Source: Myxococcales bacterium (GTDB lineage: Bacteria > Myxococcota > Myxococcia > Myxococcales > JAKAPL01). Taken from it: DNA of 38,735 nucleotides. The stretch is taken from contig JAKAPL010000031.1 in NCBI GenBank assembly GCA_021807105.1, forward strand, positions 1 to 38,735, in the 5' to 3' direction. Below are positions 15,380-23,473 of this stretch, piece by piece. Under the pieces are notes generated by a model. That model was not told where the DNA came from, did no database searches, and saw only the letters and a list, made by a program, of their open reading frames with translations. Every line of letters begins with the position of its first letter. Within the stretch, counting starts at the first letter, position 1. The position numbers were made by a program, and so were the translations under genes.

Positions 15380-16222
15380 ATGTCGAGGCTGCTGTTGCTG
15401 CTGGCCCTCGCGGCGGTGGCCGGCGGCTGCGGGGGCGCCATCGATTCGGCGATCCTCGCGCAGGAGCTGACCTGCGTGATCGACGGGAAGAGGTACGCCG
15501 CTGGCGACGACCAGCCGGGCAACGACTGCCGCCAATGCGATCCGACGCAAAGCGACACGTCGTGGTCCAACCATTACGACGGGTTCCAATGCTCCGGCGG
15601 CCCCGGAGACGCCTGCTCGAACGGGGAATGCACGGGCGTGCTCCCATTTACCTGCTGGATCGACGGCGGGGTAATCGGCACGTTCCAGACGAACCCGGAT
15701 CAGCCGTGCGAGGTCTGCGACCCCGGCCAGAACGCGATCGCGTGGTCCACGGTATCCGACGGATTGTTGTGCTTCTCATCGATGCCAAACCCCTTCGGGA
15801 CCTGCGTCCGCGGCGTCTGCACGCCACAGCCCGCTCCAGGCACCTGCGAGATCGACGGTGGGGCGTTCGAACTACTTCAGACGAACCCGGACGACCCGTG
15901 CGAGGTCTGCGACCCCACCCAGAACAAGACGGCATGGTCCACGCAGCCCGACGGATGGCCCTGCACCTCCTCGACGTCGAGCGGCTTCGGAAGCTGCGTC
16001 CTCGGCGTCTGCACGCCACCGCCCGCTCCAGGCACCTGCGAGATCGACGGCAGAGAGTACGCCGCCGGCCAGGCCGCCCCCGGAAACCCGTGCGCCTGCT
16101 GCGACCCGCTGCAGACGGCGGACCTCTGGTCGCCGGCCCCCGATGAGACGCCGTGCACGAGTCCGGACGGCGGCACGGCCTCCTGCTTCTCCGGCGTCTG
16201 CACGCCCGACACGACCCCGTGA
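15380..16222 (+). CDS. Cys-rich lipoprotein with four tandem ~60-residue repeats
   Basis: 280 residues from the ATG at 15380. The signal MSRLLLLLALAAVAGGC ends in a lipobox (Cys17). GGAGG lies 9 bases before the start. An in-frame ATG at 15326 would add a polar 18-residue extension and is less likely. The mature part is four repeats, each with six Cys and the outline C.IDG, then PC..CDP.Q, a conserved W, then a Cys followed by C..GVCTP. Repeats 2 and 3 are the closest pair. The spacing suggests small disulfide-stabilised modules; I do not recognise a named family. It was probably exported and attached to the outer membrane. Confidence 0.85.
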   Translation: MSRLLLLLALAAVAGGCGGAIDSAILAQELTCVIDGKRYAAGDDQPGNDCRQCDPTQSDTSWSNHYDGFQCSGGPGDACSNGECTGVLPFTCWIDGGVIGTFQTNPDQPCEVCDPGQNAIAWSTVSDGLLCFSSMPNPFGTCVRGVCTPQPAPGTCEIDGGAFELLQTNPDDPCEVCDPTQNKTAWSTQPDGWPCTSSTSSGFGSCVLGVCTPPPAPGTCEIDGREYAAGQAAPGNPCACCDPLQTADLWSPAPDETPCTSPDGGTASCFSGVCTPDTTP

Positions 16223-16409
16223 CGCGACGCCGCAACCATGAATCCGGCTGTCGGCCCGCGCGGTCCATGGCCCCGACGCCCCCCCCCGACTGCCCGCGGC
16301 CGTGCGCCCAAGCCGCGGCCGCCATCTGAGGAGAATGATGCCGGCCGCGGCTGTTCCGCGACGGGGGCGACAGGCCGGCGGCAAGTCGCCCCCAGCGACG
16401 GCGCGAGCC

Positions 16410-16604
16410 TCACCTGCTGCGGTCCCGGAGGCCCGGCAGGATCCACCCGATGGCCCTCGCGCGCAGCCGGTTCTGGGCCGCGAGCAGAGACGGCCTCTTG
16501 TCCGGCAGGAGCCGCCAGGCCGCGCTGAAGGCGGGGTGGAGGAGCGCCTCCAGGCCGACGGCCGCGGCGGCCTTGACGTACCGGGCGGCGGAACGGAGCT
16601 TCAC
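16410..16604 (-). CDS. Small basic protein coupled to the methyltransferase gene
   Basis: 64 residues starting at a GTG directly after the methyltransferase TAG (TAGGTG), with GAGGAAG just upstream as ribosome site. The sequence begins VKLRSAARYVKAAAAVGLEA and contains LLPDKRPSLLAAQNRLRARA. It is Arg/Leu/Ala-rich, likely helical and amphipathic. I do not recognise it. The tight stop-start junction and G/C-ending codons favour a genuine, translationally coupled gene. The 187 bases between this gene and the lipoprotein at 16222 show nothing I can name. Confidence 0.55.
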   Translation of the reverse strand: MKLRSAARYVKAAAAVGLEALLHPAFSAAWRLLPDKRPSLLAAQNRLRARAIGWILPGLRDRSR

Positions 16605-17528
16605 CTACTTCTTCCTCGCGATCGCCAGATAGCCGTTTCCGTAGCCCTCTCGCGTGAGGTGGACGTCGAGCCGTTCGAGCAGCCGGTACGCGAGGCGCGG
16701 CGTCCGCGGCAGCCAGTAGTCCGCAAAGAGCGTCCAGAAGCCGTGGTACGGGTCGAGCCGCTCGATCGCGAGGCCCGCCTCGGCCGCCGCTTCGCGGAAG
16801 AGGGCCGGCGCGACGAAGTCCTCGTACCGGTGGCCGTCGCCGGCGTCGACGCCGAGCGCGCCGCCGGTCATCCGCCGCAGCGTCTCGTGGAGCGTGAAGC
16901 GGTCCTGCTGCGAGACGACGTAGGCGACGAGCGCGCCGCCCTCCGCGAGGACCCGCGCGGCCTCGCGCAGCGAGCGCCGGAAGCCGTCGTGGCCGAGGTG
17001 CTCGTAGACGTCCAGCGCGAGGACGCAGTCCATGCTCGCCGGCGCGATCGGCAGCGCGCAGGCGGACGCGAGGTGGAACTCGCCCTCGCCGGAGAGCGCC
17101 GCCCGCTCGAGGGCCCGCTCCGCGATGTCGAGCCCGATCCCCCTGCCCCGCCAGAGGGCGAGCGCGAGGCTCAGGTAGCGGCCGTCGTTGCAGCCCACCT
17201 CGAGCACCTCGGGGCTCGGGGCGAACGAGAGCCCCGACAGCGCCCGCAGGAGGAGCTCCTGCTTGGACTTGACCCTCCCGGCGAGGTGGTCCCGCACGAA
17301 CCGGCGAAGCTCGTCGCCGCCCTCGGCGTAGTGGCCGACCTCGCCGTTGTAGATGTCGCGCTGCGCGGCCTCGCCGGGAGCCGCCTCGCCCCGGAAGTCG
17401 ATCGCCCTGCCGCGCCGCGGGAATCGATGGCCGGCCTGGCAGGCGACGCCCTCCCCTCGCGCGAAAAGCGGGGCGCCGTCGCGCGGGCAGGCGAGTCTCC
17501 GATCGACGATGGCCGGGGCCACGGACAT
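16605..17528 (-). CDS. SAM-dependent methyltransferase with N-terminal zinc-ribbon-like segment
   Basis: About 307 residues from the ATG at 17528; a GTG at 17537 is an alternative. Motif I is VLEVGCNDGRYL, followed by an acidic GIGLDIAE loop and LALDVYEHL, the pattern of class I (methyltransf_11-type) enzymes. The N-terminus has LACPRDGAPL then GVACQAGHRFP, a four-ligand Trm112-like knuckle often fused to such enzymes, leading into GRAIDFR. The C-terminal part (DYWLPRTPRLAYRLLERLDV) may bind substrate or membrane. Substrate unknown, possibly a lipid or glycan. The ATG choice rests on a -10-like TGATAGGGC 11 nt upstream. Confidence 0.85.
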   Translation of the reverse strand: MSVAPAIVDRRLACPRDGAPLFARGEGVACQAGHRFPRRGRAIDFRGEAAPGEAAQRDIYNGEVGHYAEGGDELRRFVRDHLAGRVKSKQELLLRALSGLSFAPSPEVLEVGCNDGRYLSLALALWRGRGIGLDIAERALERAALSGEGEFHLASACALPIAPASMDCVLALDVYEHLGHDGFRRSLREAARVLAEGGALVAYVVSQQDRFTLHETLRRMTGGALGVDAGDGHRYEDFVAPALFREAAAEAGLAIERLDPYHGFWTLFADYWLPRTPRLAYRLLERLDVHLTREGYGNGYLAIARKK

Positions 17529-17647
17529 GGCTCCCACGGGCCCTATCAGGTCGCGCGACCCGCCATCAAGCGGTCCGATGGCCTCGACGGGCGAGAGGCC
17601 ACGCGCTCAAGGCGAGATGAGCGCCTCCGGCGATGAGAAGCCCGCTT

Positions 17648-17834
17648 CTAGGAGGCTGGTGTGAAATGGGCGCCGTCGCGAGAAAACCGAGACCGAGGCG
17701 AGACGGGCGCCCGAGGAGTGAGCAGCGTCAAACGTACTCTTTGCAGTACGTTGAGCAGCGAAGCGACGAGGCCGCCCGTCGCAGCGAAGGGATCGGCTTT
17801 CGCAGCAGGCAGCCATTTCCCACCAGCCTCCTAG
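17648..17834. mobile_element. MITE-like element, family 1, copy A
   Basis: 187 bp bounded by CTAG at both ends. The ends form inverted repeats of about 22 bases (CTAGGAGGCTGGTGTGAAAT against its near-complement on the right). A central hairpin has AACGTACT (17731-17738) pairing with AGTACGTT (17745-17752) around CTTTGC. Flanking arms (GACGGGCG with CGCCCGTC) extend the fold to nearly the whole element. It is non-coding, although a spurious frame crosses it. Other copies are at 20870-21055 and 26998-27183. It lies in the 465-base spacer between the methyltransferase and gcvT, which otherwise holds only the gcvT promoter. Confidence 0.75.
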
Positions 17835-17955
17835 GTCCCTCTCCGGACCGCGAGCGCGCGTGGGCAGCGCGCCGGTCTCTGGCACGGAAGGCCGCCCCGT
17901 GGATTCGAGCGGTGAGCGTCCAGGAAGTGGGGCGGCTCCTCGCGCCGCGCGACGC

Positions 17956-17985
17956 TTGACGGGTGGATGGACGACGCGCTTAATG
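17956..17985 (+). promoter_or_regulatory. Promoter of the gcv operon
   Basis: TTGACG (17956-17961) and TTAATG (17980-17985) are 18 bases apart. The predicted start of transcription falls at or next to the ATG at 17994, making gcvT leaderless. An earlier in-frame ATG (17967) lies between the two boxes and so cannot be used from this promoter. No glycine riboswitch-like structure is apparent. Confidence 0.55.
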
Positions 17986-17993
17986 CGCGCGCC

Positions 17994-19088
17994 ATGGAAC
18001 CTCGCCAGACCCCGCTCCACCCCGCCCACGTTCGCGCGGACGCGAAGCTCGTCCCGTTCGCCGGCTTCTGGATGCCCGTGCAGTACGGCTCGCTCCTCGA
18101 AGAGCACCAGGCCGTCCGCGAGCGGGCCGGCCTCTTCGACGTGTCGCACATGGGGGAGATCGTCCTGACGGGGCCGCGGGCGCTCGCCGCGATCCAGCGC
18201 CTGGCGACCAACGATCTCGCGGCGTGCGCGGTCGGCCAGGCGATGTACGCGGCGGTCTGCAACGAGCGGGGCGGGATCGTCGACGACGTGGTCGTCTACC
18301 GGCGCGCGGCGGACGACTTCCTCGTCTGCGTCAACGCGGCCAACCGCGCGAAGGACTTGGCCTGGTTCGCAAAGCACGTCCCCGAGGCCGCCCCGCGCGA
18401 CGAGGGTGACGACTGGGCGCAGCTCGCGCTCCAGGGCCCGCGGGCCTCGGCGATCCTCGCGCGCCTCACCCGCGTCGACCTCGCCGCCATCGGCACCTAC
18501 CACTTCCGCGATGGGGAGGTCGCGGGCAAGCCCTGCATCGTGGCGAGGACCGGCTATACCGGCGAGGACGGCTTCGAGCTGTTCTGCCGGCCGGACGACG
18601 CGCTCGCCCTCTGGGACGCGCTCCTGACCGCCGGCGCCCCGGACGGGCTCGTCCCCTGCGGCCTGGGGGCGCGGGACACGTTGCGGACCGAGGTCAGGTA
18701 CTGCCTCTACGGGAACGACATCGACGAGGGGACGACTCCGCTGGAGGCGGGGCTCGGCTGGATCGTGAAGCTCGGCAAGCCCGGCGGCTTCCTCGGGAGC
18801 GAGGCGCTCGCCCGGCAGAAGGCCGAGGGAGTCTCGCGCAAGCTCGTCGGCTTCACCCTGACCGACCGCGGCATCCCCCGCCACGGCTACCCGGTGCTCC
18901 TAGACGGCCGGAAGGTCTCGGAGGTCCGCAGCGGCACGATGTCGCCGACGCTGAAGATCCCGATTGGCCTCTGCTATCTGCCGGCCGACCGGGCCGCCGT
19001 CGGGCAGCCGTTCGCGATCGAGATCCGCGGCCGGCCGGTCCCCGCCAAGGTCGTCCCCACGCCGTTCTACAAGCGGCCTTCCGTTTGA
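17994..19088 (+). CDS. gcvT: Aminomethyltransferase, glycine cleavage T protein
   Basis: 364 residues, normal for the family. T protein moves the aminomethyl carbon from lipoyl-H protein to tetrahydrofolate, releasing ammonia, in the cytoplasm. Seen: MPVQYGSLLEEHQAVRERAG followed by LFDVSHMGEI, TNDL, GGIVDDVVVYR, the ARTGYTGEDGFEL block and GLGARDTLR, all family signatures, plus the C-terminal SGTMSPTLKIPIGL. First gene of gcvT-gcvH-gcvPA-gcvPB. The start is set by the promoter immediately upstream. Confidence 0.96.
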   Translation: MEPRQTPLHPAHVRADAKLVPFAGFWMPVQYGSLLEEHQAVRERAGLFDVSHMGEIVLTGPRALAAIQRLATNDLAACAVGQAMYAAVCNERGGIVDDVVVYRRAADDFLVCVNAANRAKDLAWFAKHVPEAAPRDEGDDWAQLALQGPRASAILARLTRVDLAAIGTYHFRDGEVAGKPCIVARTGYTGEDGFELFCRPDDALALWDALLTAGAPDGLVPCGLGARDTLRTEVRYCLYGNDIDEGTTPLEAGLGWIVKLGKPGGFLGSEALARQKAEGVSRKLVGFTLTDRGIPRHGYPVLLDGRKVSEVRSGTMSPTLKIPIGLCYLPADRAAVGQPFAIEIRGRPVPAKVVPTPFYKRPSV

Positions 19089-19148
19089 CACCCGACTCCG
19101 GCGCGGCTATGACGCCCGGACCACTCCCCAAGGAGGAATGAGAAGCCC

Positions 19149-19541
19149 ATGGCGTCTTACCCCGAGGAGCTCAAGTACACGAAAGACCACGAGTGGGCGC
19201 GCGCCAGCGGCTCGCGGGTCACGGTGGGGATCACCGAGCACGCCCAGGAGCAGCTCGGCGAGGTCGTCTACGTGGAGCTGCCGAAGGTCGGCGAGACCGT
19301 GACGAAGGGGGAGCCCTTCGGCGTCGTCGAGTCGACCAAGGCCGTGAGCGAGCTTTTCTCGCCGGTCTCCGGCAAGGTCGTCGAGGTGAACGATCCGCTC
19401 ACCGACAGCCCTGCGACGATCAACGAGGATCCGTACGAGGAGGGCTGGATGATCCAGGTGGAGGCTACCCAGCCGGGCGACCTGGAGGATCTCATGAACG
19501 CGAAGGCGTACGTCGAGTTCATCGAGGAAGAGGCAGAGTAG
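19149..19541 (+). CDS. gcvH: Glycine cleavage H protein
   Basis: 130 residues. H protein carries the lipoyl arm that shuttles the aminomethyl group between P, T and L proteins. The lipoylation site is Lys64 within GVVESTKAVSELFSPVSG, the expected context. The N-terminal YTKDHEWA and central GITEHAQEQLGEVVYVELP are family-typical. A strong ribosome site (AAGGAGG) lies upstream of the ATG, in contrast to the leaderless gcvT start. It follows gcvT by 60 bases. Confidence 0.97.
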   Translation: MASYPEELKYTKDHEWARASGSRVTVGITEHAQEQLGEVVYVELPKVGETVTKGEPFGVVESTKAVSELFSPVSGKVVEVNDPLTDSPATINEDPYEEGWMIQVEATQPGDLEDLMNAKAYVEFIEEEAE

Positions 19542-19556
19542 GCGCCGCCCGCGGCC

Positions 19557-20873
19557 GTGCGCTACCTCCCGCACACCGAGGCGGACATCCGGCGGCTCCT
19601 CGGCGCCGTCGGGGCGCCTTCGCTCGACGCGCTCTTCTCGAGCATCCCCGAGCCGCTGCGCCTCTCCCGGCCGCTCGAGCTCCCGCCGGCCGCCGACGAG
19701 CGCGCGCTCCTCGGCGAGCTGTCGGCGCTCGCCGAGAAGAACCTCCGCGTCCCCCCGGAGCGGGTCTTCCTCGGCGCGGGGGCCTACCCGCACCACGTCC
19801 CCGTGGCGGTCGATCAGCTCCTGCTCCGCAGCGAGTTCTACACCGCCTACACCCCCTATCAGCCCGAGTTGGCGCAGGGGACCCTCCAGGCCATCTTCGA
19901 GTTCCAGACCTTCGTCTGCCTCCTCACCGGCCTGCCCGTCGCAAACGCCTCGATGTACGACGGCGCGACGGCCTGCGCCGAGGCGGCGCTGCTCGCCCTG
20001 CGGCTGCGGCGCGGCCGGAAGAAGATCGTCGTCTCGCGGGCGCTCCATCCGGCCTGGCGCGCGACGATGCGGACCTACCTCGCCGCCACCGGGAGCGAGA
20101 TCGTCGAGGTGCCCTACGACGGCCGGACCGGCCGGACCGACGGCGCCGCCCTCGCGGCCGCCGCCGACGCGAGGACCGCGCTCGTCCTCGTGGGCAGCCC
20201 GAACTACTTCGGGGTCGTCGAGGACGTGCGCGAGGCGGCCGCGGCCGCCCGGCAGGCTGGGGCCCTCCTCGCCGTCGGCGTCGCCGAGGCCCTCTCGCTC
20301 GGGCTGCTCGCGCCGCCCGGCGAGCTGGGCGCCGATCTCGCGGTGGGCGAATTCGGGAGCTTCGGCGGAGCGGTCAGCTTCGGCGGTCCGGGCGTCGGCT
20401 TCTTCGCCGCCCGCGAGGAGCACCTGCGCCAGATCCCCGGCCGGCTCTGCGGCGAGACGGTCGACGCCGAAGGGCGGCGCGCCTACGTCCTCACGCTCGC
20501 CACCCGCGAGCAGCACATCCGGCGGGCGTCCGCGACCTCGAACATCTGTACCAACCACGCGCTCGGCGCGCTCGCCGCGACGATCCACCTCGGGCTGCTC
20601 GGCAAGTCGGGCCTGCGCTCGCTCGCGCTGCTCAACTACCGGCGAGCCCGCTACGCGCGGCAGAGGATCGGCCGGGCGCGCTTCTCGGGCCCGGTGTTCA
20701 ACGAGTTCGTGATCGAGGCGGACGCCGCCGTGGCCGCCCGCGCGCGGGCCGCGGGCTTCGTCGCGGGGCTGCCGCTCGGCCGCGACTACCCGGAGCTCTC
20801 CGGGGCGCTGCTCACCTGCGTGACCGAGCTGCACGAGAAGACGGCGATCGACGCGCTCGCGAAGGTGCTGTAG
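19557..20873 (+). CDS. gcvPA: Glycine dehydrogenase (decarboxylating) subunit 1
   Basis: 438 residues from a GTG, equal to the N-terminal half of single-chain P protein. Seen: [42 protein letters not shown], and [11 protein letters not shown] near the C-terminus, all characteristic of GcvPA. With GcvPB it forms the split, PLP-dependent glycine decarboxylase. Starts 15 bases after gcvH. Its TAG stop is part of the end of the family-1 element, which now separates it from gcvPB. Confidence 0.96.
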   Translation: MRYLPHTEADIRRLLGAVGAPSLDALFSSIPEPLRLSRPLELPPAADERALLGELSALAEKNLRVPPERVFLGAGAYPHHVPVAVDQLLLRSEFYTAYTPYQPELAQGTLQAIFEFQTFVCLLTGLPVANASMYDGATACAEAALLALRLRRGRKKIVVSRALHPAWRATMRTYLAATGSEIVEVPYDGRTGRTDGAALAAAADARTALVLVGSPNYFGVVEDVREAAAAARQAGALLAVGVAEALSLGLLAPPGELGADLAVGEFGSFGGAVSFGGPGVGFFAAREEHLRQIPGRLCGETVDAEGRRAYVLTLATREQHIRRASATSNICTNHALGALAATIHLGLLGKSGLRSLALLNYRRARYARQRIGRARFSGPVFNEFVIEADAAVAARARAAGFVAGLPLGRDYPELSGALLTCVTELHEKTAIDALAKVL

Positions 20874-21055
20874 GAGGCTAATGTCCAATGGGTGCCGTCG
20901 CGAGACAGCCGAGACCGAGGCGAGACGGGCGCCCGAGGAGTGAGCCGCGGAGACGTACTCTTTGCAGTACGTTCTGCAGCGAAGCGACGAGGCCGCGCGT
21001 CGCAGCGAAGGGTTCGGCTTTCGCAGCAGGCAGCCATTTCACACCAGCCTCCTAG
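20870..21055. mobile_element. MITE-like element, family 1, copy B (between gcvPA and gcvPB)
   Basis: 186 bp, the same architecture as copy A: TAGGAGG at the left, CCTCCTAG at the right, central ACGTACT/AGTACGT hairpin with loop CTTTGC. The left end supplies the gcvPA stop codon and the right end directly abuts the gcvPB ATG (CTAGATG). The left arm is of the AATGTCC type and the right arm of the GGTGTGA type, so the two ends mismatch internally and the copy looks recombinant. In the mRNA AGGAGG and CCTCCT can pair, placing gcvPB at the foot of a long hairpin. Confidence 0.75.
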
Positions 21056-22555
21056 ATGAAGCCCTTCCCCGACACCTCGCCCGGCGCCTCCGGGCTCGCC
21101 CTGCGCGAGGGGCTCCTCTTCGGGCGCGGCAGCCCGGGCCGGCGCGGGACCGACCTGCCCGCGGCGGGCGTCCCCGAGGCGGAGCCGGCCGCGGAGCTCC
21201 CGGCCGAGCTCCTGCGCGCGGAGATCGACGGCCTGCCGGAGCTCTCCGAGCCCGAGGTCGTCCGTCACTTCGTCCGCCTCTCTCAGTGGAATTACGCCAT
21301 CGACAGCGGTCCCTACCCGCTCGGCTCGTGCACGATGAAGTACAACCCGAAGTCGGCGGAGGCCGCGGCGCGGCTCCCCGGCTTCGCCGCCGCCCATCCG
21401 CTGTTGCCGGAGGAGGACTGCCAGGGCGCGCTCGCCCTCGGCTTCGCCCTGGAGCGGGCGCTCTGCGAGATCACCGGCCTCGCCGCGGCGACGCTCCAGC
21501 CGGCGGCCGGCGCCCACGGCGAGCTGTGCGGGATGCTGATGGTCCGCGCCTACCACGTGGCGCGCGGCAACCCGCGCAAGAAGGTCCTCGTTCCCGACAG
21601 CGCGCACGGGACAAACCCCGCGACGGCGACCCTCGCGGGCTACCAGGCGGTCGAGATCGCGAGCGGACCCGACGGGGTCGTCACGCCGGCGGCCATCGCC
21701 GGGGCGCTCGACGAGGACGTGGCCGCGCTCATGCTCACGAACCCGAACACCCTCGGGATCTTCGAGCGCAACGTCCGCGAGATCGCCACGTTGCTGCACG
21801 AGAAGGGCGCCCTCCTCTACAACGACGGCGCGAACCTGAACGCGCTCGCTGGCGTCGCCCGCCCCGGGGACATGGGCGTCGACGTGATGCACATCAACCT
21901 CCACAAGACCTTCGGCACGCCCCACGGCGGCGGCGGCCCGGGGAGCGGCCCGGTCGCGGTCGCCCTCCCGCTCGTCCCCTTCCTGCCGGTCCCGACGATC
22001 CGCCGGGCGGGCGACGGCTTCGCGCTCGACTTCGACCGGCCGCAATCCATCGGCAGGCTCCGGACGTTCTGGGGCAACTTCGGGATGTGGGTGCGCGCCT
22101 ACGCGCTCCTGCGCGAGTGGGGGCCGGACGGCCTCCGCCGCGCCGCGCAGCTCGCGGTCCTGAACGCGAACTACCTGCGGCAGCTCCTGTCGCCGGCCTA
22201 CCACCTGCCCTATTCCGCCCCGACGCTCCACGAGGTCGTCTTCTCCGACAAGCTCCAGAAGGCGCACGGCGTCTCCGCCCTCGACGTCGCCAAGCGGCTC
22301 ATCGACCACGGCTTCCACCCGCCGACGATCTACTTCCCGCTCGTCGTCTCCGGCGCGCTCATGCTCGAGCCGACCGAGACGGAGAGCCCGGAGACGGTCG
22401 AGGCGCTCGCCGCCGCGCTCCTCGCCATCGCCGCGGAGGCCGCCGAGGACCCCGCCGCGCTGCACGCCGCCCCGACGCGCACGCTCGTCCGCCGCGTGGA
22501 CGAGGTCCGCGCCGCCCGCAAACCCGTCCTGCGGTGGCACCCGAAGCCGCGCTGA
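21056..22555 (+). CDS. gcvPB: Glycine dehydrogenase (decarboxylating) subunit 2
   Basis: 499 residues, matching the C-terminal half of P protein. The PLP lysine is Lys284 in HINLHKTFGTPHGGGGPG. Also typical are YPLGSCTMKYNPK, PAAGAHGELCGM, DSAHGTNPATA and GIFERN. It pairs with GcvPA to decarboxylate glycine and load H protein. No Shine-Dalgarno precedes the ATG; the bases before it are the CCTCCTAG end of the inserted element, so translation may be affected. The family is well conserved, and nothing in the coding sequence suggests loss of function. Confidence 0.96.
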   Translation: MKPFPDTSPGASGLALREGLLFGRGSPGRRGTDLPAAGVPEAEPAAELPAELLRAEIDGLPELSEPEVVRHFVRLSQWNYAIDSGPYPLGSCTMKYNPKSAEAAARLPGFAAAHPLLPEEDCQGALALGFALERALCEITGLAAATLQPAAGAHGELCGMLMVRAYHVARGNPRKKVLVPDSAHGTNPATATLAGYQAVEIASGPDGVVTPAAIAGALDEDVAALMLTNPNTLGIFERNVREIATLLHEKGALLYNDGANLNALAGVARPGDMGVDVMHINLHKTFGTPHGGGGPGSGPVAVALPLVPFLPVPTIRRAGDGFALDFDRPQSIGRLRTFWGNFGMWVRAYALLREWGPDGLRRAAQLAVLNANYLRQLLSPAYHLPYSAPTLHEVVFSDKLQKAHGVSALDVAKRLIDHGFHPPTIYFPLVVSGALMLEPTETESPETVEALAAALLAIAAEAAEDPAALHAAPTRTLVRRVDEVRAARKPVLRWHPKPR

Positions 22556-22566
22556 GCGACTCGAAA

Positions 22567-23463
22567 ATGGCGCTGCTCTCCGCATACAACCAGTTCGTTC
22601 GCAAGGATCTCCTGCGCTGCGGGGTGCTCTCGAAGACCACGGCGCTCGCCGGCACCGAGATCCACTACTACGAGGCCCCCGGCGATCCGTCGGTCTTCCC
22701 CACCGTCCTCGTCCACGGGTTCGGCGACTCGGCCAACACCTGGTACCAGGTGATCGGTCCGCTCGCCCGCGCCCTCGGCCGGGTCTACGCCCTCGACCTG
22801 CCCGGGGCGGGCTTCTCGAAGGTGCCGCCGGGCCAGGATCATCCGACCCTCGTCGACTGCGGGCTCGCGCTGACCCGGTTCTTGGACGAGGTAGTCCGGG
22901 ATCCCTGCCTGCTCGTCGGCCAGTCTCTCGGCGGCGCCCTCGTCCTGCGCGTCGCGAGCCTCCACGCCCACCCGCTCGCCGGCGTGGCCGCGATCGCTCC
23001 GGCCGGCGCGCCCTTCACGACCGAGCAGATGGCCGATCTCCGCGCCGCCTTCGCCGTCCCCGACCGCGCCGCCGGCCGCGCCCTGCTCGGCCGCATTTTC
23101 ACCGCCGTCCCCTGGACGCTCAAGCTCGTCGAGCGCGACCTGCGCGCGCTCTGGCGCAGCCCGCCGGTGAAGAAGCTCCTCGAATCGATGACCCAGGACG
23201 ACTACCTGCGGCCGGAGGAGCTCTCCGCGATCGACGCGCCGGCCCTCGTCCTCTGGGGCACCGAGGAGCGGCTCCTCCCCCAGGCCTTCCTCGACTACTA
23301 CCGCGCCCACCTCCCCAACGCCCGCGTCGAGGTCGTCCGCGGCTGGGGTCACGCCCCGCAGATGGAGCGGCCCGGCGAGCTGCTCCACCGGCTCGTCGAC
23401 TTCGGCCGGACGCTCTCCGTCCCGGCCAAGGCGGCGCCGGGCGCGCGGCGCGTGCTAGGATGA
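22567..23463 (+). CDS. Alpha/beta hydrolase
   Basis: 298 residues. The oxyanion-loop motif LVHGFGDSANTW, the nucleophile elbow GQSLGG (Ser120) and the C-terminal WGHAPQMERP (His) define the fold. Where most members have WGxxD, this protein has WGTEERLLP, so a Glu may replace the acid of the triad. Substrate unknown; the family includes esterases, lipases and C-C hydrolases. It starts 11 bases after gcvPB and is probably carried on the same transcript. A GTG at 22534, overlapping gcvPB, is a possible earlier start. Confidence 0.85.
   Translation: MALLSAYNQFVRKDLLRCGVLSKTTALAGTEIHYYEAPGDPSVFPTVLVHGFGDSANTWYQVIGPLARALGRVYALDLPGAGFSKVPPGQDHPTLVDCGLALTRFLDEVVRDPCLLVGQSLGGALVLRVASLHAHPLAGVAAIAPAGAPFTTEQMADLRAAFAVPDRAAGRALLGRIFTAVPWTLKLVERDLRALWRSPPVKKLLESMTQDDYLRPEELSAIDAPALVLWGTEERLLPQAFLDYYRAHLPNARVEVVRGWGHAPQMERPGELLHRLVDFGRTLSVPAKAAPGARRVLG
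23453..23461 (+). promoter_or_regulatory. Extended -10 box for kamA
   Basis: TGCTAGGAT overlaps the end of the hydrolase gene and ends 12 nt before the kamA ATG. The same nonamer precedes the gene at 8799 on the other strand. No -35 is seen. Confidence 0.4.
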
Positions 23464-23473
23464 TCCACCCACC

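Noticed and set aside
15069..15647. N-terminal extension of the NiCoT protein
   Set aside because: The frame remains open upstream of 15068, but the added residues are Arg/Pro/Ser-rich and overlap the divergent lipoprotein gene. A promoter box lies inside the extension.
17633..17959. A 108-codon frame across element copy A
   Set aside because: Most of it lies in the non-coding repeat, and equivalent frames in the other copies are not conserved as proteins.
17835..17993. Glycine riboswitch before gcvT
   Set aside because: The promoter boxes abut the ATG, so there is no leader RNA, and no glycine aptamer-like tandem structure is visible.
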